This document shows positions 1-6,600 of a stretch of DNA of 7,688 nt, one piece after another. A program made the translations under genes and the position numbers. The stretch lies in NCBI GenBank assembly GCA_025351675.1, contig JANXVK010000100.1, positions 1 through 7,688 of the forward strand, in the 5' to 3' direction. The notes beneath the pieces were generated by a model. It was not told the origin of the DNA. It did no database searches and saw only the letters and a program-made list of their open reading frames with translations. This DNA comes from Rhizobacter sp. (GTDB taxonomy: Bacteria; Pseudomonadota; Gammaproteobacteria; Burkholderiales; Burkholderiaceae_C). Position 1 is the stretch's first letter. Each line of letters starts with the position of its first letter.

Positions 1-2
1 CT

Positions 3-497
3 GCTGCCCCAATGATCCGCCGGCCGGCCATCGATGCGGCCCAGCGCCCGCTGATGATCGCCGCGCTGGTGCTGATGCTGGGCGGGGTCGGCGCGGTGCT
101 CGATTACCTGCGCGTGGTCGCGATCTTCGCGCCGCCCGACAACGCGGCGCCGCTCGCGCAGCGCATCGTCGACGGCCGCAACAGCGTGTTCTTCGCCCAC
201 CATGCCGACTACGCGGCCGCCACCACCACCGATCGTCCGGCCGACGTGATGCCGGCGTTCCTGCGCGCGCCGCACTACCTGCTCGATTCGCGCCTGCTGC
301 AGGCTTGGGCGAAGGCGCTCGACGCGGCCGGCGACACCGAGCGCGCGCGCTTCCTCGCGCAGCGCCTGCGCGAGTTTCACAACGAGCAGTCGGTGCCGTT
401 CTTCGCGCCCTGCGAGGCGCCGCCGCAGACGGGAAAGGCGCTGCCGTTCCAGTGCGTCGCGCCGACGCGGGCGTTCGGGTACGAGGACTTTCGGTAG
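3..497 (+). CDS. C-terminal end of a probable PglL/Wzy-type O-oligosaccharyltransferase or O-antigen ligase (5' end outside window)
   Basis: The frame is open to the left edge, so the ATG at 12 is probably an internal Met and the gene starts upstream. Counting from that Met, residues 13-33 form one hydrophobic segment (PLMIAALVLMLGGVGAV and on), then about 125 soluble residues follow. The soluble part has a run of alanine- and arginine-rich helix (ARFLAQRLREFHNEQ, about 113-127), then FFAPCE and a closing FQC...YEDFR. This last-TM-plus-helical-tail layout, with a Cys-containing end, resembles the C-terminal Wzy_C_2-type domain of Burkholderiales PglL/O-antigen ligase proteins, which transfer lipid-linked glycans in the periplasm to pilin or lipid A. 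The catalytic loop is not in the window, so the assignment rests on the tail only. It ends in TAG, two bases before the palindrome of the next operon. Confidence 0.55.
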   Translation, partial: AAPMIRRPAIDAAQRPLMIAALVLMLGGVGAVLDYLRVVAIFAPPDNAAPLAQRIVDGRNSVFFAHHADYAAATTTDRPADVMPAFLRAPHYLLDSRLLQAWAKALDAAGDTERARFLAQRLREFHNEQSVPFFAPCEAPPQTGKALPFQCVAPTRAFGYEDFR

Positions 498-498
498 T

Positions 499-520
499 TG
501 CCTTACAATAGCGTAAGGCA
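499..520. promoter_or_regulatory. Perfect inverted repeat, probable autoregulatory operator of the TA operon
   Basis: TGCCTTAC (499-506) and GTAAGGCA (513-520) are perfect 8-base reverse complements around a 6-base spacer. The repeat lies 18 bases before the antitoxin ATG. AbrB-fold antitoxins commonly bind such palindromes, alone or with toxin, to repress their own operon; that this one does so is inference from position and symmetry. Confidence 0.6.
504..509 (+). promoter_or_regulatory. Possible -10 box (TACAAT) inside the operator
   Basis: TACAAT matches the sigma-70 -10 consensus at five of six bases. It would place the transcript start near 516 and give a leader of about 23 bases holding the GGAG at 526-529. 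No good -35 box is seen 15-19 bases upstream, so this is tentative. Its overlap with the palindrome would let bound antitoxin block polymerase directly. Confidence 0.35.
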
Positions 521-538
521 TCATCGGAGTTTGCAATC

Positions 539-781
539 ATGACCACAGCGACCGTCACCAGCAAGGGCCAGATCACGATACCGGCCAACGTTCGTCAGGC
601 CCTCAAAGTCGAAGCCGGGGACCGCGTCGAATTTGTCGAGGTCGACCCCGGGCGGTTCGAGTTCTTCGCGGCGACACGGTCCGTGAAAGAGTTGAAGGGC
701 ATGTTCGGCAAAGCGACCAAGAGTGTGTCGATCGAAGAAATGAACAAGGCAATTGCAACGCGAGGCGCGTCAGCGCGATGA
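539..781 (+). CDS. vapB: AbrB/MazE-fold antitoxin of a VapBC-type module
   Basis: This 80-residue protein is the antitoxin and DNA-binding half of the pair. Residues 5-45 carry the swapped-hairpin AbrB signature: TVTSKGQITIPANVRQAL followed by GDRVEFVEV. The tail, residues 50-80 (VKELKGMFG, then SVSIEEMNKAIA), matches the flexible toxin-binding tail of this family, which wraps the PIN toxin and blocks its active site. The start is supported by GGAG at 526-529, nine bases before the ATG. The stop TGA (779-781) overlaps the toxin ATG (778-780), so the two are translationally coupled. Regulation is probably by its own binding to the palindrome at 499-520. Base composition is lower in GC than the flanks (34 of 60 bases GC in row 721-780). 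Confidence 0.93.
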   Translation: MTTATVTSKGQITIPANVRQALKVEAGDRVEFVEVDPGRFEFFAATRSVKELKGMFGKATKSVSIEEMNKAIATRGASAR

Positions 782-1173
782 TCGGCTTGGACACCAACGT
801 GCTGGTGCGCTACGTCATGCAAGATGACGCAAAGCAGTCACCGAAGGCGACCAGACTCATCGAATCGCTGACCGTCGATGAGCCGGGTTTCATTTCGATC
901 GTGTCGGTCGTCGAGCTGGGGTGGGTGCTGTCATCTTGCTACGGGCTGTCGCGCGAACAGCTTGCGCAGGCGGTCGAGGCCTTGTTGCGAACCAAGGAAG
1001 TCGTTATCGACCGTGCGGACCATGTGCTCAAGGCGCTGCGCGTCTTCAAGGCAACGTCAGCCGACTTCGCGGATTGCCTGATCGCGCGTGCGGCCGCGAG
1101 TGCGGGCTGCGATCGAACGATGACGTTTGACATCGGCGCCGCGAAGGTGGCTGGCATGACCTTGATTCAATGA
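778..1173 (+). CDS. vapC: PIN-domain ribonuclease toxin, VapC family
   Basis: This 131-residue PIN-domain protein is the usual length for VapC, an Mg-dependent RNase that cleaves tRNA or rRNA when its antitoxin is degraded. The acidic active-site residues are in place: D5 in GLDTNVLVRY, E46 in SVVELGW, D96/D99 in ADFADCLIA and D118 in TMTFD. Nothing suggests damage, so the toxin should be active; its RNA target cannot be read from sequence. It starts at the ATG that overlaps the antitoxin stop and has no separate ribosome binding site, as expected for a coupled toxin made in lower amount than its antitoxin. GC content is about 57% in row 841-900, against about 72% in rows sampled from moaC and the M48 gene, which suggests the pair arrived by transfer between the glycosyltransferase and moaC. 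Confidence 0.95.
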   Translation: MIGLDTNVLVRYVMQDDAKQSPKATRLIESLTVDEPGFISIVSVVELGWVLSSCYGLSREQLAQAVEALLRTKEVVIDRADHVLKALRVFKATSADFADCLIARAAASAGCDRTMTFDIGAAKVAGMTLIQ

Positions 1174-1257
1174 TGGCCTCAATCGAGCACATCGAGACAT
1201 GTCATCGCATTGCCAAGGGTGCCAGACGCACGCCATTCGCGACCGCAAGGACCGCTG

Positions 1258-1335
1258 GTGACGCGCGTGGTCGACACGTCGGTCTGGGCACCGACAACGC
1301 GCCTTGGTAGCAGTCCTCTGCTTCCCCCGGGCTAG
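1258..1335 (+). pseudogene. Probable remnant of a second PIN-domain toxin (5' end only)
   Basis: A GTG at 1258 opens a 25-codon frame beginning VTRVVDTSVWAP. VVDTSVW is the hallmark first strand of PIN toxins, with the first catalytic Asp at codon 6. After that the reading ([13 protein letters not shown], then TAG at 1333-1335) no longer resembles a PIN domain, so only the start of the gene survives. The GTG overlaps the TGA (1259-1261) of another frame ending AIRDRKDRW, the same 4-base overlap style seen in antitoxin-toxin pairs; that frame could be the tail of the lost antitoxin, but it matches nothing I recognise. The fragment ends against the moaC 3' end, and both stops share the CTAG at 1332-1335. 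A chance match over 7 residues is possible. Confidence 0.42.
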
Positions 1336-1847
1336 GTCGCGCTGACCCAATCCCCCGACTTGCCGCCGTGCTTCTCCAGCACGCGGATCTCGCCCATCAC
1401 CATCCCGCGGTCGGCGGCCTTGCACATGTCGTAGACGGTGAGCAGACCGATTTGCACCGCGGTCAGCGCCTCCATCTCGACGCCGGTGCGCCCGAACGTC
1501 TCGACCTGCGCGGTGCAGCGCACGCTGCTGATCGCCGCATCGAGTTCGAACTCGACCGCCACGCGCGTGATCGGCAGCGGGTGGCACAACGGGATCAGCT
1601 CGGCGGTGCGTTTGGCCGCCTGGATCGCTGCGATGCGCGCGACGCCGATCACGTCGCCCTTTTTCGCGCTGCCGCCCGCGATCAGCGCGAGCGTGGCCGG
1701 CAGCATGCGGATCGTGCCGCTGGCGCGCGCGATGCGGTGCGTTTCGGCCTTGGCCGAGACATCGACCATGTGTGCCTGGCCCTGCGCGTCGAAGTGCGTC
1801 AACGATGGCGCGGGTGACGCTGGCGGCAGCGGCGGGGTTGAACTCAT
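1332..1847 (-). CDS. moaC: Cyclic pyranopterin monophosphate synthase MoaC
   Basis: MoaC acts in the cytoplasm in molybdenum cofactor synthesis, turning the MoaA product (3',8-cyclo-7,8-dihydroGTP) into cyclic pyranopterin monophosphate. With the start at 1847 the protein has 171 residues. It has the family opening [18 protein letters not shown] (16-33), then KKGD (K62-K63), LCHPLPI (H89), [10 protein letters not shown] (E124, E126) and VYDMCKA (D140, K143). These are the conserved active-site residues of the hexameric enzyme, and the length is normal apart from a short Pro/Ser-rich N-terminal extension. An upstream in-frame ATG at 1857-1859 would add MFRA, but the only Shine-Dalgarno-like GAGG (1860-1863) touches that ATG, whereas it lies 12 bases before the chosen one. 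No other moa gene is in the window. It runs divergently from the M48 gene and convergently with vapBC. Confidence 0.95.
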   Translation of the reverse strand: MSSTPPLPPASPAPSLTHFDAQGQAHMVDVSAKAETHRIARASGTIRMLPATLALIAGGSAKKGDVIGVARIAAIQAAKRTAELIPLCHPLPITRVAVEFELDAAISSVRCTAQVETFGRTGVEMEALTAVQIGLLTVYDMCKAADRGMVMGEIRVLEKHGGKSGDWVSAT

Positions 1848-1930
1848 GGCGCGAAACATCCTCGAAACGTTTGTGCGGCATGATAGCCACGCCCTGTTTC
1901 ATCACCCTTGTGAAGACGCCTCCGACACAT
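1848..1930. promoter_or_regulatory. Divergent intergenic region between moaC and the M48 protease gene
   Basis: Both genes must be driven from this 83-base gap or from within their neighbours. On the - strand TATCAT (1885-1880) resembles a -10 box for moaC; a TTCACA (1914-1909) resembles a -35 box but is 23 bases away, too far for a standard promoter. AAACGTTT (1865-1872) is a short perfect palindrome of unknown meaning. No clear + strand promoter and no good Shine-Dalgarno before 1931 were seen. Confidence 0.25.
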
Positions 1931-2569
1931 ATGCCCCGATTGCTGCGTCGGTTCACTGCGCTCGCGCTGTCGCTCGCGCTGCTGCTGCCGAACGCGCTGG
2001 CGCCGGCTTGGGCGCAGAACCAGCTGCCCGCGCTCGGCGACCCGTCGGGCGAAGATTTCAGCGTCGCGACCGAGCACAAGCTCGGCGCCGAGATCATGCG
2101 CGAGATCCGCGCCGACCCCGACTACCTCGACGACCCGGTGCTGCTCGAGTACCTGCAGTCGCTGTGGCAGCCGCTGGTCGCACAGGCGCGAGCGCGCGGC
2201 AACATCACCACCGACATCGATCAGCGCTTGGCATGGGAACCCTTTCTCGTGCGCGACAAGGAGGTCAACGCGTTCGCGCTGCCGGGCGGTTATGTGGGCA
2301 TCAACCTCGGGCTGATCGCGATGACGGTCACACGCGACGAGCTCGCCTCGGTGCTCGCGCACGAGATGTCGCACGTCACGCAGCGCCACATCGCGCGCAG
2401 CATCGGCAATGCCAAGCGCCAGTCGCTGCTGAGCCTGGCGGGCATGCTCGCCGGGCTGGTGGTCGCGAGCCGGGCCGGCAACAGCAGCGGCGACGCGGCG
2501 CAGGCGGCAGTGATCGGCGCGCAGGCGCTGGCGGTGCAGGGCCAGCTCAATTTCTCGCGCGCCATGTAG
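1931..2569 (+). CDS. N-terminal fragment of the M48 protease: signal peptide and HExxH helix
   Basis: This is what would be made if the TAG is real: 212 residues. Residues 1-28 are a Sec signal peptide (Arg-rich start, Leu/Ala core, probable cleavage after AWA before QNQLPALGD). ALPGGYVGINLGLI (116-129) leads into the zinc helix LAHEMSHVTQRH, with H144 and H148 as ligands and E145 as catalytic base. After that comes a Gly/Ala-rich stretch (about 168-206) and GQLNFSRAM, which runs straight into the stop. The fragment would be exported but should lack a complete zinc site and all of the TPR domain, so it is probably unstable and inactive. Confidence 0.6.
   Translation: MPRLLRRFTALALSLALLLPNALAPAWAQNQLPALGDPSGEDFSVATEHKLGAEIMREIRADPDYLDDPVLLEYLQSLWQPLVAQARARGNITTDIDQRLAWEPFLVRDKEVNAFALPGGYVGINLGLIAMTVTRDELASVLAHEMSHVTQRHIARSIGNAKRQSLLSLAGMLAGLVVASRAGNSSGDAAQAAVIGAQALAVQGQLNFSRAM
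2567..2569 (+). other. In-frame TAG at the expected third zinc-ligand codon
   Basis: The local reading is FSRAM-stop-READRVG. M48 proteins have the pattern S-R-x-x-E-x-x-A-D here, where the E binds zinc (E222 in HtpX, E201 in BepA). The TAG takes the place of that E. Spacing agrees: H144, codon 213 and H259 here against H136, E201 and H246 in E. coli BepA. Confidence 0.85.
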
Positions 2570-2596
2570 CGCGAGGCCGACCGCGTCGGCTGGCAG

Positions 2597-3532
2597 GTGA
2601 TGACCGGCGCCGGTTTCTCGGCCGGCGGCATGGCCTCGATGTTCGAGAAGATGGAGCAATCGTCGCGCCTGAACGATGCCGGCGGCTACCCCTACCTGCG
2701 CAGCCACCCGCTGACCACCGAGCGCATCGGCGAGGCGCGCTCGCGCATGGGTGCCGGCGGCGCGGCGCCGGGTGCGCCGACCGCCAGCACGCTCGAACAC
2801 ACCGCCGCGCAAGCCCGTTCCCGCGTGATGATGGATTCGCGCTTCGACGCGCTGCGCCGCTGGCAGGCGCTCGACGGCGACCGCGTCGCCGCGAGCGTGC
2901 CCGAGAAGTTGCTGAGTGCGTATTCGAGCGCCCTCGCGTCGACGCTGCTGCGCGACTGGGCGCGCGCCGATGCGTCGATCGCGGTGGCGCTGGGGCTCGT
3001 GCGCGGCAGCCCGCGCGCCGAGCGCGACGGGTCCTCAGGAGACGCTCGTGCCGAGCGCGCTGTGGTGCTGCTCCAGGTGCAGTCGCTGCTCGCGCGCGGC
3101 GACGTGACCCGCGCCACCGCCGCGCTCGAACCGTACAAGGCCGACGGCTCGCGCCCGAGCCTGTTGCTCGCGACGCAGGCCGCACTCGCCGCGGCGCCGC
3201 CCGCCGCTCCCGACAGCGCTGCGCTGAAGCAGCGAGCCGAGGTGCTGCGCACCTGGGTCGCGACGCAGCCGCGCGACGCGCTCGCCTGGACCGCGCTGAG
3301 CCAGGTCGAGGAGCGCCTGGGCCAGCCGTTGCGGGCACTGCGCGCCGATGCCGAATCGCGCGTCGCGCTCGGCGATCTGACCGGGGCGGTCGACCGGCTG
3401 CAGGCCGGCCAGCGCCGGGCGCGCAGCGGTGGTGCGGTCGACTTCATCGACGTCTCGGTGATCGACGCGCGGCTGCGCGATGTCGAGGCCCAGGTGAAGC
3501 AGCGCAAGGCCGACGAGAAGTCGCTGAAGTAG
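2597..3532 (+). CDS. C-terminal fragment of the M48 protease: end of catalytic domain and TPR-like helices
   Basis: Downstream of the stop, the frame can restart at GTG 2597 or ATG 2600, giving about 311 residues. No convincing ribosome binding site precedes either, and no signal peptide is present, so a restarted product would stay in the cytoplasm. Visible elements are the end of the catalytic domain, including YLRSHPLTTERIGEAR, whose His is codon 259 of the full frame and sits where BepA has its conserved active-site His. Then follow alpha-helical, Ala/Leu/Arg-rich repeats to the end (for example AWTALSQVEERLGQPLRAL), consistent with TPR units that bind substrate or the BAM complex in BepA. 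It is best treated as part of the broken gene, not as an independent one. Confidence 0.45.
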   Translation: MMTGAGFSAGGMASMFEKMEQSSRLNDAGGYPYLRSHPLTTERIGEARSRMGAGGAAPGAPTASTLEHTAAQARSRVMMDSRFDALRRWQALDGDRVAASVPEKLLSAYSSALASTLLRDWARADASIAVALGLVRGSPRAERDGSSGDARAERAVVLLQVQSLLARGDVTRATAALEPYKADGSRPSLLLATQAALAAAPPAAPDSAALKQRAEVLRTWVATQPRDALAWTALSQVEERLGQPLRALRADAESRVALGDLTGAVDRLQAGQRRARSGGAVDFIDVSVIDARLRDVEAQVKQRKADEKSLK

Positions 3533-3603
3533 CGGTTCGCGCGCTGGACTGCTCTTAGACTTCGCGGCAGGTCGTGCAGTGCGCGAATCCGGGAGTCGAG
3601 AAG
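3533..3603 (+). promoter_or_regulatory. Leader of the alpha-2-macroglobulin gene with Shine-Dalgarno GGGAG
   Basis: Seventy-one bases separate the protease stop from the next ATG. GGGAG at 3591-3595 lies eight bases before the ATG and fixes the start. No convincing promoter or hairpin terminator is visible, so the two genes may be co-transcribed. Confidence 0.55.
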
Positions 3604-6600
3604 ATGCTGCGATCAATCGTCGGGGCCGCAGCAGCGGCGGGCTTGTCTTTCATCGCCGGCGTGGCGCAGGCCGCCACGATCGTCGGCGTCAGCCCGCGGG
3701 ACGAGGTCGCGCAGGTGCGCCAGATCACGGTGAAGTTCTCGGAAGGCGTGGTCGCGTTCGGTGACCTGCGGCTGCCCGACCCGCTCGCACTGAGCTGCCA
3801 GGGCGCGGCGCCGGCCGGTGCCGGACGCTGGGCCAACGACCGGGTCTGGCTCTATGACTTCCGCGAGCCGCTGCCGCCCGGCACGCGTTGCACGTTGAAG
3901 GCGCGGCCGGAATGGAAACCGCGGGTCGGCGTGCTCACCGGCCTCACCGAATTCAGCTTCAACACCGGCGGCCCGGCGGTCGTCTCGGTGCAACCGTACG
4001 ACGGCGGCCAGATCGCCGAAGACCAGCATTTCCTGCTGCGCCTGAACGGCGCGGCGGTCGAGGCCACGGTGCTCGCGAACGCCTGGTGCGAGGTCGAAGG
4101 CATCGGCGAGCGCATCGGCGTCAGCGTGATCGGCGGCGAAGCGCGCGCGGCGCTGCTAAAGGCGCTCGGCATCGACAAAAAAGCGCAGATCGAGCGTCCG
4201 CTGATCCTCGCCTGCAAGCGCCCGCTGCCGCCTGCAGCCGCGGTGCGGTTGGTGTGGGGCAAGGGCATCGGCGGCGTCGCGAACCCGAAGATCACGACGA
4301 CGATCGAACAGCGCTTTCGCTTCATGGTGCGCCCGGCGTTCACGGCCGAGTTCAGCTGCGAGCGCGAGAACGCGAACGCGCCATGCGTGGCCGTCCGGCC
4401 CATGAGCGTGCGTTTCTCGGCACCGGTGGCGCGCGATGTGGCGGCCAAGGTGCGGCTCGTGCCCACGTCGGGCGCGGCGCTCGCGCCGGTGTTCGACAAG
4501 GACGAGAAGGCGGTCGAGGTCAGCGAGATCAAGTTTCCGATGCCGCTGCCGGAGAACGCCGGCTTCACTATCGAGATGCCGCGCGACTTGCGCGACAACG
4601 CCGACCGCCCGCTCGCGAATGCGTCGATGTTTCCGCTCAAGGTCGCCACCGGCGACGCGCCGCCGATCGCGAAGTTCGCCGCCGCGCCGTTCGGCGTCGT
4701 CGAACTCGGCGACCCGCTGGTGCCGGTGACCTTGCGCCACGTGCAAGGCGACCTGCGGTCCGCGGCTGCCGGCGGCCAGGTGCGCGTGAAACAGCTCAAG
4801 AGCGATGCCGACATCCTCGCCTGGTACAACAGGCTGAAGCTGTACGACCAGCGCCAGGTCAGCGCCAAAGAGATCGGCCTGCCCGAATCGCAGTGGTTCA
4901 CGTTCGAGAACGACACCGACGCCGGACTTGACAAGAGAGGCAGACCCATCAAGCGCAAGACCGAGCGCGTTTTCGCATCACGCGAGCTCTCGCTGCTGAA
5001 CAAGGAGGCAGGCGCGAAGCGGCTCGATCTGCCGCAACTCAATGGCGGCGACCCGCGGTCGTTCGAGGTCGTCGGTATCCCGATTGCCGAGCCTGGCTAT
5101 CACGTCGTCGAGATCGAATCCGCGCGGCTCGGCCAGTCGCTGCTCGACAAGCGCGCGCCGATGTTCGTGCGCACCGGCGTGCTCGTCACCAACCTCGGCG
5201 TGCACTTCAAGTTCGGACGCGAGAACAGCGTCGTCTGGGTCACAACGCTCGATCGCGGCAAGCCGGTCGAAGGGGCCGAGATTGCGGTCAACGATTGCAC
5301 CGGAAAGAAGCTCTGGTCGGGCAAGACCGACGCGAACGGCCTCGCGAAGGTCGCGCAGGCGATCGACTCCGGGTTCGAGCGTTGCCCGGGGGAGTCGGGC
5401 CTGTTCGTGACGGCCCGCAAGGTCGACAACCGCGCCGATGCGAAAGGCGTCGTCGACACCGCGTTCGTGTTCAGCAGCTGGCAAAAAGGCATCGAGTCGT
5501 GGCGCTTCAACGTGCCGACCGGGCGCGGCGCCGAGCCCGACGTGCGCGCCGCGACGGTGTTCGACCGCACGCTGTTCCGTGCCGGCGAAACGGTCTCGAT
5601 GAAGCACTTCGTGCGCTTCGAGACCTCGACCGGTCTGGCGAACGCGAAGCCCGACGACTTGCCGACGCGCATGAAGATCGTCCACCAGGGCAGCGGGCAG
5701 GAGTTCGTGCAGCCGCTCAAATGGAACGGTGTGCGCAACGCGGTCGCGAGCTGGGCGATCCCGCCGGCGGCGAAGCTCGGCGTCTACAACGTTGTGCTCG
5801 AACGCGAGAGCGGCAGTGAAAAGGGCGTCGACAAGGGCGGCGAGAGGCGGCGGCGCGAGTGGACCAGTGGCAACTTTCGGGTCGAGGAGTTCCGCCTGCC
5901 GCTCGTTGACGCGCGCGTGAGCGGGCCCAAGGCGGTAGCGGTTGCGCCTTCGGCCCTGCCGATTGCTGTGCAGCTGAACTACTTCTCCGGCGGCCCGATG
6001 GCGCAGCAGCCGGCGCGCGCGTCGGCGCTGCTGAAGAGCCGGTCGACGAGCTTCAACGGCTATGACGAATTCTCGTTCGAGCCGCCGCGCGAGCCGAACA
6101 AGGCGCAAGGCAACACGGGCGATGAAGACACCGAGACGACACCCGACGCGCGCGACGGCCAACTCGTCGCCGACAAGCTCGCGCTCACCACCGACAAGAA
6201 CGGCGCCGCGAGCTTCACGCTGAAAGACTTGCCCGCGGTGACCAGGCCGAGCGAGATCACCGCCGAGGTGAGCTACAACGACCCGAACGGCGAGGTGCAG
6301 ACCACCTCGACAACGATCCCGCTGTGGCCGAGCGCGACCGTGCTCGGCATCAAGACCGGTTCGTGGGCGAGCAGCCGCGGCAAGGTCAGGTTCAGCGCGG
6401 TCGCGCTCGACACCAGCGGGAGGCCGATCAAGGGCCAGCGCATCGAGGTGCGTGGCCGGCTGAGCCAGACCATCAGCACGCGCAAGCGCATGGTCGGCGG
6501 CTTCTACGCCTGGGACAACCGCACCGAAGTGAAAGACCTCGGCGCACTGTGCAGCGGTGTGAGCGACGACCGCGGCCTGCTGCTGTGCGAGGCCGAACTG

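Larger units (their letters stand above)
1931..3532 (+). pseudogene. BepA-like periplasmic M48 metalloprotease with TPR domain, interrupted by an in-frame stop
   Basis: Read through the TAG at 2567-2569, this is one 533-codon frame with the layout of BepA (YfgC): signal peptide, M48 zinc protease domain, then TPR repeats. In E. coli BepA works in the periplasm, helping assemble the LPS transporter LptD and degrading stalled outer-membrane proteins. The two halves lie in the same frame with no further damage, and the gene ends in its own TAG. The stop sits at codon 213, where the family's third zinc ligand Glu is expected, so neither half can form the metal site by itself. GAG to TAG is a single base change. 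It is either a recent nonsense mutation or a sequencing error. The start at 1931 is chosen because MPRLLRRF begins a clean signal peptide; in-frame ATG 1880 and GTG 1910 lie upstream. Confidence 0.85.

Noticed and set aside
499..520. The palindrome as a rho-independent terminator of the upstream gene
   Set aside because: The stem is only 8 bases with moderate GC and is not followed by a T tract; its place before the antitoxin fits an operator better.
1332..1335. CTAG shared by the moaC stop and the stop of the PIN fragment as a designed overlap
   Set aside because: CTAG reads TAG on both strands, so this is a trivial consequence of the tetranucleotide and needs no function.
2567..2569. TAG as a recoded amino acid (pyrrolysine or reassigned amber)
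   Set aside because: Three genes here, including the protease itself, end in TAG, and the replaced residue is a zinc-ligand Glu one base away from TAG. Mutation is simpler.
1438..3558. 706-codon + strand frame across moaC and the M48 gene
   Set aside because: It runs antisense to moaC and out of frame with the protease, and consists mainly of Arg/Ala repeats typical of shadow frames in high-GC DNA.
4177..4183. AAAAAAG run as a programmed -1 frameshift site in the A2M gene
   Set aside because: The codons read AAA AAA GCG, out of phase with the A AAA AAG slippery heptamer, and the zero frame continues intact for more than 1100 codons.
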